The translations under genes and the position numbers were made by a program. This document shows positions 1 through 11,590 of a stretch of DNA of 64,000 nucleotides, in pieces (positions within the stretch are counted from its first letter, which is position 1; every line of letters starts with the position of its first letter). The notes under the pieces are model-generated. The model had not been told where the DNA came from. It saw nothing but the letters and a program-made list of their open reading frames with translations, and did no database searches. Source of the stretch: Cristatella mucedo (Eukaryota > Bryozoa > Phylactolaemata > Cristatellidae); the NCBI GenBank assembly GCA_009760855.2, contig WPIO01000089.1, positions 1,570,001 to 1,634,000 on the forward strand, read 5' to 3'.

Positions 1-221
1 ATATTAAGATAGGGTGAGAAACCACAGGACCGAGTTCTCTGCGACCTGGTAATAATGATGATAATAACAATAATGCATTTGAATGGCGCCATTAGAAGAC
101 TAAACCTCGATCTTGACACTTAACATAGGTTCTAATACATATTTTTGGAAGCAACCTTATGCATCGCACCCCGCGCGCCTCAATGGGGCTGTAGACCGAG
201 TGTAGAGTGGCTAGTGTTGAT

Positions 222-303
222 TCGTGAAAAATCTTGCTGACATCAGGATTCGAACCCAAACCCTCTTGTTCGCAGTTTAACAGCTAACAAGTCGGCCGAC
301 AGG
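222..303 (-). repeat. tRNA-derived SINE-like head
   Basis: On the minus strand a degenerate A-box-like TTAGCTGTTAAAC is followed by a perfect B-box core GGTTCGAATCC and, about 20 bases later, a run of five T. This is the layout of a Pol III tRNA-type promoter. I cannot fold a convincing tRNA cloverleaf, so a SINE head or tRNA pseudogene is more likely than a working tRNA. Bases 1-221 show no gene, only short AT-rich simple sequence. Confidence 0.4.
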
Positions 304-445
304 AGAGCTCTTTGAGTAGGGCGTGTGCACGTGAGTGAGCTTGGACTTTGACTTGCACGCACTTGTGCGTTTTCACTAATTCCGGCAATGGAATCGCATA
401 GTAGTGTCGTGGTCAATAAAGCTTGTGGACAAACAAACGCTTCTA

Positions 446-520
446 AAATGTAATCGAATGTATCTCAATCTGTAACATCACAAAGCCATTAAGACTACGT
501 GGGTGTTACGTAGGAGAGTC
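446..520 (-). repeat. LINE-B 3' UTR fragment
   Basis: This is the antisense of the LINE-B 3' tail seen elsewhere (47545, 58917): a TGTATCTC... start, the stretch around ACGTGGGTGTTACG, then AGGAGAG. It stops about 25 bases before a sense LINE-B copy begins. Confidence 0.6.
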
Positions 521-544
521 ATCTATCATCCTTTCGGCTTGATT

Positions 545-1195
545 ATTGTAATTCTCTTTTGGCTGGGCAACCAAAAAAAGCTACTAGGCCACTGCAAATG
601 GCTACGAATATGGCTGCAAGGCTAGTTTTCAAGTTCCAGAGGTTTTACCACGTGTCTCCTTTGCTAAAAGAGCTGGGATGGCTGCCGGTTGATCAACGGA
701 TACAGAGCAAAGTTCTTACGCTGACCCACAAGGCCTGCCACGGCTTGGCTCCTCCATACCTAGCTGTACTGCTGCATCAGTTTCAGCCTCCTCGTGCCCT
801 CAGGTCCTGTATGGACAATAAATTGGCTGTTCCATTCCTCCGCATAAAGACCGTTGGCAACAGAAGCTTTTGCTCTGCATGTCCTAGACTGTGGAGCTCG
901 CTTCCACAATTCTTACGCAACGACAACTACTCTCCTGCTGCCGACTATGGCTCATCCTTTAGAGCGGTCCTGAGCTGCTACTTCCACGCTACTCACTACC
1001 TCAACTGCTATCCTGACTCTGCTATGCTTCCTACTTTCTCTTTGTTTCGTGAGATAAAGTCGGTTGGCTACCGAATGCGTACCAAAAGCCTCTTTGGCTG
1101 CGATTTCGCTATACAAAACTCTCCTGCGTAACACCCACATAGTCTGTGTGGCTCTATAGAGTTTCAGATGGAGATCCAATACATTACATCCACTC
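545..1195 (+). mobile_element. LINE-B 3' end, 5'-truncated
   Basis: An open frame at 559-1131 encodes the C-terminal part of a CR1/L2-like non-LTR retrotransposon ORF2, downstream of the reverse transcriptase. Typical motifs are the WLPVDQRI block and the later PRLWSSLPQFLRND block. The frame starts on TTG, not ATG, so it is a retroelement remnant and not a gene. The short 3' UTR ends in a TACATTACAT-type tail near 1175-1190. A copy in the opposite orientation follows directly. Confidence 0.8.
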
Positions 1196-1204
1196 AAATC
1201 CTAT

Positions 1205-2930
1205 GCGGCTTTTGGTACTCGAATGATAGCCAAAAGACTTCATCTCTCGCAACAAGGAGACAGTGAAAAGCATGGCTGAGTCAGGAGAGCAGTTGAGGTG
1301 AGTAGCATGGAAGTAACAGCTCCGGACGACTTGAATGGATATGCTATAGTCAGAAGCACGAGTGTAGATAGCATTGCCTAAGAATCGCGGAAGCGAGTTC
1401 CACAGTATGGGAGCTGCAGTGTGAAAAGGCTGCCACAGTCTCGGACCTGCAGAGCTAAAACTTCAGTCACCAACGGTCTTTAAGCGGAGAAATGGAACAG
1501 CCAATTTATTGTCCATACAGGACATGAGGGTGCGAAGTGGCAGAAAATGGTGCAGCAGCTCAGCTAGGTATGAAGGAGTCAAGCCTTGGCGGGCCTTGCG
1601 GGGGCAGCGTAAGAATTTTGCTCTGCGTCCGTTGATCAATCGGGAGCCATCGCAGCTCCTTCAGCAAGCGAGAAATGTGGCTGAACCTGTGACTGATTGG
1701 TTAACTCGCCTCGCAGCAGCCATATCCATCAGAGCACCTGCAGGGCACCGGCGTAAGGATTTTTTGGTAGCCCAGCCAAGGTGGCATTGCAGCAATTCAG
1801 CCTAGACAATACCGTGTAGCTTTTTAAAGTTTTTGCAGGCTGTAGTTTGGTTCGCCCATCGGAGAGCCAGCCGATTAACAACGCTAACGGTTTATTGCAC
1901 AAGGCGCGGAGCCGAAAGACGCACGACTGCCTTCGCCCCCTTCTCACGCTCGAGTCCCTACTCCTCGACCCCGGCTGTCCCTTGGCCGATGGTGAATCCA
2001 CCATCTGTTCACCAGCGGGTTATCGGCCTGTGTCAACGCCTCATTAGAAGCTGACCACAGCTGTGCACAGGCCCCTCTCGGGGATGCTCCCACCAGCTGT
2101 TGAGGAAAGGAGCGGTACCAGCTCGCATGCAATCGAACTACACAGGCCACCGAAATACACACTCTCTAATCTTAAATAGGGATCATATGTGACGGCTAGC
2201 TGGGGAAGCATTCTCCTTAATATAACTTTTAAAACTTAAGAAGTTACGAATGAGGATACACCTACATTTTGAGCACAGTTTCACAGCAGCATCGCCTATT
2301 AGAAAAGCCAAGTCTGATTGTCCAGCCGAACGCTTGGGGTGTCCTATGAGTAGCTGTTCGGTTTTTATCGTCGTTTAGTCTAAAGAAATCAGCCGACGTC
2401 CAGGATTGAATGTCGGCAAGGCAGGCATTCAGTTTATCTGTCGCTGCAGCAGATTCCGACGGTTTAAACGACACATACGGCTGAGCATCAGCGTCAGCAA
2501 AGAAGTGAAAGCCACTCCCGCGGGCCTAAATCACTTTCTCTGGCGGTTCAAATTAACTGTACAATAGCAAGGGACTGAGAAGGAATTCTTCTAATGAGAC
2601 TCCACAGGTAACTGGTCTGCATTGATGAGACTGGACCACCACCCGACACCGATTGAACACGATCGGACAGGTACGATTTGAATCGCGCTACCGCCTCTTC
2701 TGCCAGACCAATCGTTCAAGTTGGTTATCGCGATCAACAGTGTCGAACGCAGCTGATAAATCTGGCAGGACCAGGGCAGCGACATTTCGGCCATCGTCGC
2801 TGCATCGGATGTCGTTGATAGTTATTTTTTTCTGCTGAGGCTGAGCATCTTTTGTCGCTGCTTCGCGCCATTTCGTATAAAGTTGAATATGCAAATTCAC
2901 CGTCACCGTTGGAACAAGCAATCACCATAG
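1205..2930 (-). mobile_element. LINE-B, reverse-transcriptase part to 3' end, decayed
   Basis: Reading the minus strand, 2921-2688 gives an RT segment with LPDLSAAFDTVDRD (catalytic palm motif A region). Next come YLSDRVQS-like and LNDDK-like segments (2474-2262), then the post-RT C-terminal region down to the 3' end at about 1205. The frame is broken by stops and frameshifts. Its 3' end lies tail to tail with the plus-strand copy at 545-1195. Confidence 0.75.
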
Positions 2931-3029
2931 CTAGCCGAGTATAACAACGCTCTTGCAGCGTCGAAGCGATCGACAGCGGTCAAGGCGGCTACCAAAGCGA
3001 CTGTCCACCACGTGTACACGCTAACAGCC

Positions 3030-3475
3030 ACTTTAAGGTTCTGTGACTTACTTTTTAAGTCCCTTCATTCTCTGGCTCCAGCCTGCGTATCTGAACTACT
3101 CCCCCATCAGGAGAAGAAACTCACAACCCGCTGTTCTGACTCGAATCGTTTAGCTATACCTCGTGTGAACCTCAAAACCATTAGAGATTGTGGCTTTAGT
3201 TCCTATGCTTCCAAGGCCTGGAACTCATTACTGACGCACGTCGCAACGTCCCCTGACAGGACGACATTTAAAAAGATGCTTAAAGCGCACTTGTTTATTA
3301 CAGAATTTGGTGGATCTCTATGATTTGTCCTTCGTTTGCACGTGCCTGCTTACATAAGACCTGCTGCTTGTGGATGTTACCACAATACATTTAAGAATGC
3401 TTTATATGCAGCCTCTGTAAAGTGCCTAGAGAGAGAGAGAGAGAGAGATTCTCTGAGGGGGCTATATGGAAACTC
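3030..3475 (+). mobile_element. LINE-A 3' end, 5'-truncated
   Basis: The C-terminal ORF2 frame runs to a stop at 3321-3323. It contains LHSLAPACVSELLPHQ and SKAWNSLLTHVATSPD blocks shared with copies at 22630, 28640, 46826 and 54318. The 3' UTR ends in the family stem-loop (GTGCCTAGAGAGA...TTCTCTGAGGGGGCTATA), here with an expanded GA run at 3428-3450. Confidence 0.8.
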
Positions 3476-4217
3476 GTTAACATATTGAGTTTCAGTAGAA
3501 GTATATTCACACGGAAGCCACAGCGAGCCAGCACTCGACCGCCCTGCCCGGAGTCAAAGTTACAACTGCATGACCTCTGCAGGCCGTTTCTTACTAACTG
3601 TCGTTCAACTATCGCCGCCACAAATCGCAATGGCCCATAAAGCGGCAGCAGCGCCGTAAACTCTGCCGGACGCGTACACACTGGCCGTAGCATAGATAAT
3701 AGCAGAGCAATAAACGCCTTAAAGCCCATTCACCGCGAATGCGGAATCGGCTGCATTCCCTTTGATTTCTAGGTCACCAGATCACAAGAGGCAGCAACAA
3801 AAGCAAAACAGCAAAGTACGCCTTCGAAAAGAGCAAAGCTGGACACGGCGTTACTTGTGCGGGACTAAAAGGCACTGTTCGTGCTGAACTCCACGCGACA
3901 CTGAGCCCCTTCAGTGAGGAGGTGACAAAATAGAAGCAATACTACACCATGTCTAGAGTTGCAGTCTTGAGCGCACCTGCTGCGGGCTCCACCGAAAGCC
4001 AGCCGGTAAAGCTTACGCCAAGTTCCGTCGGGCAAGCATTGGTGGAGGCGCTCCGCCATCGCCGGACGTCTGCCATCTCGAAGCGCCCGCTCGCAGCGTC
4101 GATCGCGAGGTGCTGGTTGGAGAAAAATGGCGCCGCTCACTGCCCGACGACGGTGGCTTCTTCGCAGCCTTCGCACCTTCCGCTTCTCGCCGCCGCTTCC
4201 GTCGCATGAGGACTTCA
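3476..4217. other. no supported gene
   Basis: Open frames on both strands exist around 3865-4218 (about 117 codons on the minus strand), but they are Arg/Ser/Ala-rich in several frames at once, lack family motifs and run into the CT microsatellite. I see no coding case. Confidence 0.5.
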
Positions 4218-4237
4218 AGCTCTCTCTCTCTCCCTCC

Positions 4238-4269
<32 letters not shown>

Positions 4270-4391
4270 GCTCTCACTCTTCTCTGGTTCTCCTATCTCT
4301 TGTTTCTCTCTCTCTCTCTCTCTTCTCTCTCTTTCTCTCTCTCTCTCTCTCGCTCTAGCTCTCCTATCTCTCGTTTCTCTCTCTCACTATC

Positions 4392-4439
<48 letters not shown>

Positions 4440-4622
4440 CTGGCTCTCCTATCTCTCGTCTCTCTCTCTCTCCCTCTCTCTCTCTCTCTACTCTGGCTCT
4501 CCTGTCTCTCGTTTCTCTCTCTCTCTCTTCTCTCTCTTTCTCTCTCTTTCTCTCTCTCCCTCCCTATCTCTCTCTTCTCTCTCTCTCTCTCTCTTTCTCT
4601 CCTCTGGCTCTCCTATCTCTCG

Positions 4623-4665
<43 letters not shown>

Positions 4666-4668
4666 TCT
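4218..4668. repeat. (CT)n microsatellite, imperfect, about 450 bp
   Basis: Near-continuous CT dinucleotides on the plus strand, broken by recurring units such as CTCTGGCTCTCCTATCTCTCGTTT at higher order (about 4280, 4355, 4440, 4495, 4610). The Leu/Ser and Arg/Glu frames across it are artefacts. Confidence 0.95.
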
Positions 4669-5692
4669 CCTAACTTCTCCAACCGGTTGCGCGGTGCTGA
4701 CGTTTCGCACATCGAGCACACAGGAGTGGAACGAAGTGCTGCTGGGCGGCTCCCTTAAATTTTGAGGCTCAAAGCGAATGCAGACGTAAACGCGGTGAGA
4801 CAGCTGCGATTGTCTTCCCTTGCCTTTATGAAAATGCTCGTCGTGCGCGAGGCTCTCAGAGAGCCTCGAGCCACTCTTCGATAACGTGACGTCGCGCGAG
4901 CGCATCGCCACTTCCGTCGGCGCCTCGCCAGCCGAACGAACGCGCAGCACAGCAGCCTCGAAGGCTCGCCGGCGGGAGACAGTCATCAGGCCACGTCGGC
5001 CAATAGCGCGGCGACGCGTGTTCCTGTTCGCCCGATTCCGGGTCCGTCTTTCGACGGGATTACCAGCATCAGTGTCGGCAAGACACTCGTCGCCAAGTGG
5101 CCGCCGCACACTGACCGTGCATTGACCGCCCGCTTGACCCACTGCCTCGAGCGCGCGGCGCCGCACGCACGGTGTAGAGCGGCCTACTTTCGGAGGTAAA
5201 TGCGGCGCTCGATCAGTCGTTAAAGACAATTAGCTAAGCGCCAAAGAGCTGGCGCTAGAGGGCACTAATCGCTAACGGCATCGCGTCGCCGGCGAAATTG
5301 CCGGAGCGACTTCGAACGAACGAACGCGAACCCGGTAATCCTTCCCGAATCTTCCACTGCTCGGCCACTCGTTCGTACTAGCGGACGTGTGGAGAGCATA
5401 GATGTGGGGAGCGCGCGATTTACTTTGCTGACAATTCGCAAAACAGCAAGGCCGTGAAAAGCCTCGGAGGAGTCTAAGCGGCTACGCACCGCTTAGCTGC
5501 TGCACTGCTGGCGTGCCACCTCGATTAGCTGCAATGCGCGTCGCGACGACGGTCGACGGCAGGAATCTCATGCGCCAAGCACCGTCGCCGTCAGCGCCAT
5601 CAAAGGTCAACTCCGTCTCGGACCTCTAGTCTTCTGCACATTATACGAAAATACCGGATTCGCACATCTAGGCATGTTCTGCCTCACGAGCG

Positions 5693-5693
<1 letters not shown>
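4669..5693. other. GC-rich, CpG-rich island, no supported gene
   Basis: CpG-dense sequence with overlapping open frames on both strands. A 9-bp perfect hairpin sits at 4848-4868 (CGAGGCTCT, loop CAG, complement). No splice-consistent coding segment was recognised. It could be a promoter island. Confidence 0.4.
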
Positions 5694-5765
<72 letters not shown>

Positions 5766-5792
5766 TCTCTCTTTCTCTCTCTGCTCTTTCTC
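5694..5792. repeat. (CT)n microsatellite
   Basis: About 70 bases of uninterrupted CT followed by CTCTGCTCTC variants. Confidence 0.95.
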
Positions 5793-5849
5793 TCGCTCGG
5801 TCGTGCGGACTTTGATCTGAAAGCATGTAATTAAAAGAAATGAAATGTG

Positions 5850-5925
5850 GTTATGCTTCCTACACAGCCTCTGATAAGTGCCTAGAAGAAGATTCAGTTC
5901 TTATTCTTATTATTTTTATTACGTT
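5850..5925 (+). repeat. LINE-A tail fragment
   Basis: Contains the terminal stem-loop of LINE-A (AGTGCCTAGAAGAAGATTCAG...) followed by an impure (ATT)n run. It resembles the 3' UTR at 3400-3470. Confidence 0.55.
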
Positions 5926-6406
5926 CCAAAAGACTTCTCCATGGCGGCAAGAAGGCCGGCGTGATCCCGCCTATTTCAGAGTTCGAGCTAGACTCGATGC
6001 TTTTACCATTGTGTGCGCGGCTCATGCCATCATGGCGGCTTTGAGTGGAGAGCTTGGGCAGCCAAGTGCAGGTGACCAGCGTGCGTGCATCCTTCACCTG
6101 GCGCGCCATCTGGTGAGATTCTTATACGGCTCACACATGCAATATATATTCACGTAGAGTGAATGGTCTTAAACGCGCACACTAGGTTCGCGAAGAATGT
6201 CGCTCATAAGGAAGTCTGAAATATTTAACTTAAGACGGGCGACTGGATAGAAGATAGAAGAGAACATGCGATATGAAGAAAGAGACGGAAACAGATGGAG
6301 ACGCGATAGAAGGAACAGAGAGAGAGAGAGAGAGCGTCGGAAAGAATTGAAGGAAAAATGACAACGAGGGACGGAAAGGGGGAAGGTGAAAAAGAGATTG
6401 ACAGTG

Positions 6407-6410
<4 letters not shown>
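5926..6410. other. no gene seen
   Basis: Mixed sequence with a short (GA)n run at 6319-6336. No coding or repeat family was recognised. Confidence 0.4.

Positions 6411-6479
<69 letters not shown>
6411..6479. repeat. (GA)n microsatellite
   Basis: About 68 bases of GA dinucleotide on the plus strand. Confidence 0.95.
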
Positions 6480-6482
<3 letters not shown>

Positions 6483-8860
6483 AGGTTTATAAATGGAGGG
6501 GAAATGTACGCATGGGATGGACATCTATAAACGATAGGTGAGATGAATATTAGAAAGAAGAGAGATAGGGCGCCGATACGAAACGAGAAATTAAAAAATG
6601 GTTTGAAGCGCTACGTGTAATAGCGAAGGGGAATCGATGAAATAAATGGACGACGCCAGGCGCAGAGCCGAGTTAGGGACGAGGCTACGCACGGCCGGGG
6701 TAGGGGGGCAGCGGCTGCCGCAGCAGCAACGGCGTGTCGAGCTCTTTTCCTTAAGTCGCGAGGAGTGATGACGGGCCGGAAGTGCTGGACACTGCTGGCC
6801 GGTCACTGGGATAGCTGTCTAGGCTCGGCTGCGCTGCTGAGTTGCAGCGACGGAGTGCGACCGCTAAGTTCTCGTGCTGCCAGCTAATCTATGGAAAGCG
6901 CCGCGGATTCACCACCAGCCTCGAATCGCAACCTCGAATTCTGCATAATTGCGGTGGATCAAAGAGCAGCCGCCAGGTGGCATCGTCGATGCGCCGCTGC
7001 CGCTGCGAGGTGCCCGCTCGGCTTTGCCTCGTCCGTCTGCCCCCGCGCCGATGCACCCTACCCGGGGCCCCGAACGGCCCCGAACGGCACCCCTGCCACC
7101 CCCAATCCCGTCCGAAAGGATCGGGTGTATATCTCTCTTGAAGGCCAGCGAGTTAACTTGCAGCGCTCGGCCACACCCTGACGCGTCGAGATTAGCTCGC
7201 AAAACGCGGACGTCCCCGCCGAGAGCTGGACCGGAGCTGCGGACGAGCTCCAGCCAGTGGCCGTACGCCGCCAGACCGCCGGACTGGCCAGCCCGGCGCC
7301 GACCGGCGCCAGAGGGCGCAGCGAACGGCTGCTGCAGGGCTTTGAGCTCACGCTCCGACGCTCCTGTGCGTCAAAGCCTCCCAAAGTCCGATAATTCTCG
7401 CAGTGGCACAGGCTTTCGCACGCACGCGAGCAGGAGCTGGAGCCTCGCTCGAGCGCCAGACGGCGATTGATCGAGGCAGCCCAGCGGTCGTGCGGCGGAC
7501 GACGGTCCAGCCAGTGGCGCTCAGTCCGGCTGGTCATCGCCCGACCTTAAAGGTAGGCGCTGCGATACCACGAGATTCGAACGAAGTGGCCTTACTAAGA
7601 GCGGCAGACTGCGGTAGAGGCAGCGGCGGCTGCCTCGGCCAACAGATCGCCGCTTGCGAGTAGAAGGCCCCTTAAAGATTTTGTTCCGACGCTCCTTCGA
7701 CGTCAAAGCCGTCCAAAGTCCGATCATTCTCGCTGTGGCGCTTTCGCGGCGCGGCCGGAGATGAGATGGCGTGTCGAGCTGCAAACTAGGCTGGCCGGAG
7801 CTACCGGCTTCCGCCATTTCCACCATTTTCCGCCCATATTGCTAGCGTGTCGTCGCAGCATGAGTAGGCAGAGGCAATCGGCCGGTGGCGGACGGACGAC
7901 GGACTAGGGGGGGGGGGGTGGGGACGGCCTACGTTGAAAGCGATCTCCGCCGCTCCATGTTAAGCCGAGCCTGGGCAAAGTTCGTGTGGCGGAAGTTTGC
8001 TCAGTGGCGCTTGCGCCCGGTAGTCAAAAGCGAAAGCGTACCGGCGCTGTCGCTGTCTGCGCGTCGGTCTCTGAGAAATGCAGTAGCAGACGCAGTAAGA
8101 TGGCGGACAAATCTGAACCCGCCGCCGGGCTTGAAGAGCGCTCAGGTGGATCCCGTGCGTGCGTGCACGTGGCCTTCTTTGCACTGTCGAGAAAGAATAC
8201 GAAAGCCTAGCTTTCAAATGCATCAGGCCAGTGCAGCCGTTTATTGCGCCCGTTTGTCTCGCTAGTCGCTCGTCGCTGCCATGATCGATGGCTGAGCTGA
8301 AGCGTCGGTGTCGATGTCACGCGGAATCAGATCAGGCCCAGTCATCCAAGTACCTGTCAACCGACCATCGAGGGTTCGGAGGAGACGAGAGCGGAGCTGG
8401 GCGAGACTCCCTGTTTCCTTCCTTCTATGGGCGGAGGCGGCGGCGGTGGCGGCGGCGGCGGCTTCCTTGCACCGAACGTCGGCATGTATGTGAGTCCCTC
8501 AACATTGTCGCCGCGAGGTAAACGGTCCAAATCCGTGGCGGCGCGTTGACACATTAATACAGCGTAACCGCATACGTCCCACACAGACAATCATTCGCTG
8601 CTGGATTCTCGCGGCGTCTAGCTGACGCCAACGCGCCAAGCGCCTGTCGCCTCGAGCTCCCAGTACATTCGCCGGTAATCCTCGATACACTGCACACTGC
8701 GCTTCTCAGCGAACGTGCATGGTAGCTTTTTGTAGTTATCTGCTTCTGGTAGCTATCTGCTCCTGGCAGTTATCTATCTAGCCGTCTCGAAACTTCTGGC
8801 GAGAGTCAGCCTTAGAGAGTCCGACATGTTCTCACTGCATGCACGTATTCGCGGCCGGAA
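6480..8860. other. CpG-rich island, no supported gene
   Basis: From about 6650 to 8700 the sequence is GC- and CpG-dense, with (CGG)n/(GGC)n at 8427-8461 and poly-G at 7908-7920. Several overlapping frames of 100-170 codons are open on both strands, as expected at this GC content. A frame at 8288 (ATG, then a GTAAAC donor-like site at 8518) was considered, but turns into an Arg run from the GGC repeat. The island may hold promoters or non-coding first exons. Confidence 0.4.
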
Positions 8861-9867
8861 CTAGTCTCGTTTATTTTCATGAGTGAGTCATGGTCAGCCG
8901 GGAAGTCTCGCGAGAACGAACATCGCGCCCAGCCTTCGAACAATCTCAGAAGGATCGAATCGACAGCGCTCGATTAGGGTTAAGGTTAAAGGTTAAGGGT
9001 TGGTGCAAGGTTAAGATGCTTCGACGCCCGAGTCTCCGACGCAAGTCACCAGAAGAACCGGAAGTATTTATGTTATAACAATAGTTTTAGGTCAGAGCCA
9101 AATTTTTATATTGGCGCCTTGCAATTCAGTAGAGGTCAGCAATAGCCAATGGCTAATAGTCAATAGGCAATAGCAAATAGCCGACGGTCAATAACATGCA
9201 TGATGTCACGCTTTGAATAGCAAGCAAAGGCAAGCAAGTACATGCTCAGACCAGAGTGCCAAAGTACTCATGAAGATATGCAGAACTACCGGTTATTGAA
9301 AATCCTTGTTTACAAGGTGCACTGAATCGTGCACAACTCAGTAGGCAAACCATGCAGGAACGAAGCTGCTGACTTAACCCACTTCGGCGCACGGAGTACG
9401 GATGCGTCTCCCGCAGAAACTTGAATGATGCGAAGTCATTGCATTTGGCGACAGTATCGAGCCGCGAGTTTCGAAATTTCGGTGCGTAAGAACTGGATAC
9501 CTGCTCGCCAAGAGATTTCACGTCTGAGCGATTGGATTGGCAGATTGGCGAGATTTCTTTGGCGGAAGCATTGGCGAGACGACTCCAATGAGCAAGGAGC
9601 GGACGGTAATTGCGCACTGAGTGAGTGAGGCGGTTAGATAAGCAGGCAGGTGAGCGAAGCGATCCGTAATCCGGACAGAGAGAGTTCTTCAATTCGATTG
9701 GGCTATTATTAAGCAGCCAGTGAAGCTCGGATGGAAGTAGTGAGGTCTTGAATGTCCCTCTTATTTTAACAACGGATGCGCAGACCTTAGAGTGACCCGC
9801 GACTTATTCAGTCAAAGATCGCGCGAAATTTCAACGCTGATATTTCAATGCAGGCCCTCGGGTCCGC
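8861..9867. other. no supported gene
   Basis: Contains telomere-like words at 8971-9000 and a degenerate tandem of CAATAG/CCAATGGCTAATAG heptamer-type units at about 9128-9195. A 148-codon minus-strand frame (9692-9246) starts on TTG and has no recognisable family. Confidence 0.4.
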
Positions 9868-9960
9868 CGGCGCAAATGTGAAACCCGCCTACTGATTAGG
9901 CAAGACTCGAGCCCATGACCTGAGTCTTGAAGTGCTCGTAATTCTTAGTCTTCGTACTTT
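9868..9960 (-). repeat. possible tRNA-derived SINE fragment
   Basis: On the minus strand a B-box-like GGGCTCGAGTCTTG follows CAGGTCAT, similar to the SINE-1 B-box context (GTGGGCTCGAGCCC). It is degenerate and the boundaries are uncertain. Confidence 0.3.
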
Positions 9961-9999
9961 AGTCTTTTGTTTTACCTTTTTCGTCTTCGCTATAAGTGA

Positions 10000-10041
10000 G
10001 CCGCTTGCGGAGCGTCGACAGCGCGACGCTCCGCAAGCGGC
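10000..10041. repeat. perfect 18-bp inverted repeat, 6-nt loop
   Basis: The left arm 10000-10017 (GCCGCTTGCGGAGCGTCG) is the exact reverse complement of 10024-10041, with loop ACAGCG. It lies about 40 bases before a SINE-1 copy. It is too perfect to be chance. Confidence 0.9.
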
Positions 10042-10078
10042 GGCTTCTTCTTTAGTCTCTGACCTGTAGAAGATTTGG

Positions 10079-10235
10079 TGCCGAGCTCGTTTGGCGCAGC
10101 GGTCAAGGCACTCGCCTTAGACGACCGAGGTCAATGCGAACGTATTTGATGACCGAGGTCGTGTGCTCCAGCCCAGTGGCACATGCGAAGCGCCTGAGTT
10201 GAGATCAAGCTAAGGTCTCTCAAGGAGCTAAAAAA
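10079..10235 (+). mobile_element. SINE-1 (tRNA-derived), variant with inner duplication
   Basis: Starts GTGCCGAGCTCGTTTGG, has an A-box-like TTGGCGCAGCGGTCAAGG and a degenerate B-box region. The middle repeats GACCGAGGTC about 40 bases apart (a third copy of the tRNA-like segment). The tail GAAGCGCCTGAGTTGAGATCAAG...TCTCAAGGAGCTA is the SINE-1 / LINE-A stem-loop. Confidence 0.75.
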
Positions 10236-11590
10236 ATGACAATTATATTACCAAATATAGCTATATAATTAATAAAAAAATGTAATTATATTAACAAATC
10301 TATTAACTGGCTGTTTGCTATGCTTCTCTCGAGTCTCGGCAGTGCTACGCTGAGCGGGTTCATCGGTTGTTTGTTATTCTCGTAGTTGTCTGCAATAGCT
10401 GAGCAAACAAACACATACACACGCGAGCGCGGGATTCGCACTTCCGGCTTCGTTGCCACTAAAGACTCATCTGTCCACGATGACAGATAGAAACTGCACG
10501 TTTCTTTTTGAAATTGCTAGTCCTCAGAAGCTGCTTGGACGCATCGATTTGATTATTCATTTGAAGCTCTCCGATCCGAGGGACACGTCATGTTGCCCTT
10601 GGCTCAGGGATCTTCAAAGGACTCTATAGCTAGGTGTAGGTAGACTTCCCTTTGAACTCTCTTTGCTACTTCCGCAATGTGACTTCTGCTCGCATTAAAG
10701 ATTCACGTACTCACGTAAATACACCATGTTTGAGGTAGATATACGTACCCTTATATAGAAAATAGGTTCAGCTAGCGGACATCTTCGAGGATTGTCTTTC
10801 CAATAATTCGCGATCTGGTAGGGCTAGCGGCCGCAGTCCAACCACGCGTTCAGGAATCGAAAGTACACGACGATTCGTTCTCACGGCGTACGATGCCCAA
10901 TGTACAATTCCCGTAAAATGCTAGAGACGCGAGCGAAAAACTCGGTATCATCAAGTATCGTATCAAGTATCATATTCTCATCAAGTTGACAAAGTAAATA
11001 CGATGGATACGCAAGGTACAACCAGTGCAATAGAAGCAAAAGTGAATTGCGCCACCACACTCGCAGACGGCGACGCAATTTCTCCTAGACGGAGACGCTG
11101 CCGAGTTGCGACCGCAGAGAGTGCTGAGTAGCCAAGCGCCGTCGAAGACAAGTCTGTACGAGTAGTCAGCTGAGGCCCGGTGTGGCCAGTGAGACGGTTA
11201 AAGGATCAGTCTTTGTGACATACGTTCAGTTCGAGCCGCAGCTACTTGCGTGCGTGCGCGAGCGCGTGGCGAAACGTCGCAACGCCGGCACAAAGCAGAG
11301 CCCCCCTTGACCGGTCTTGCGTCGAGCGGGCTGGTGGCTAACGCGGCGCGCCGGCGCCGGCCTGCGCCACCGGACGGACCGCCCGCTAATTGTTTCCGGA
11401 AGCGCATTTCGGCGCCTGCGCTCCGGCCCGACCTCCAGCGCCGTCGCCACCGCAGCCGCCGCGCTCCGCCCGTGGTCCGTCGGCTGATCGATAGGTCGGT
11501 ATGGATTCGCTGGCGCTCGCCATCACTTCCGCTCCGTCAGTCGCGGCCGCCGCTGCTACCCACGCCGCACTCCGTTCGGTCGGATCGCTC
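10236..11590. other. no gene seen
   Basis: AT-rich at 10225-10300, then unremarkable sequence. GC rises sharply from about 11100 at the edge of a CpG island. Confidence 0.4.

Noticed and set aside
559-1131. 190-codon ORF as a host gene
   Set aside because: TTG start; sequence is the C-terminus of a non-LTR retrotransposon repeated at seven other places here.
4127-4765. 212-codon plus frame and 221-codon minus frame over the CT run
   Set aside because: Pure consequence of a (CT)n microsatellite (Leu/Ser, Arg/Glu); no start context or motifs.
9246-9692. 148-codon minus ORF
   Set aside because: Starts on TTG, no motif, no splice-consistent context, moderate length expected by chance.
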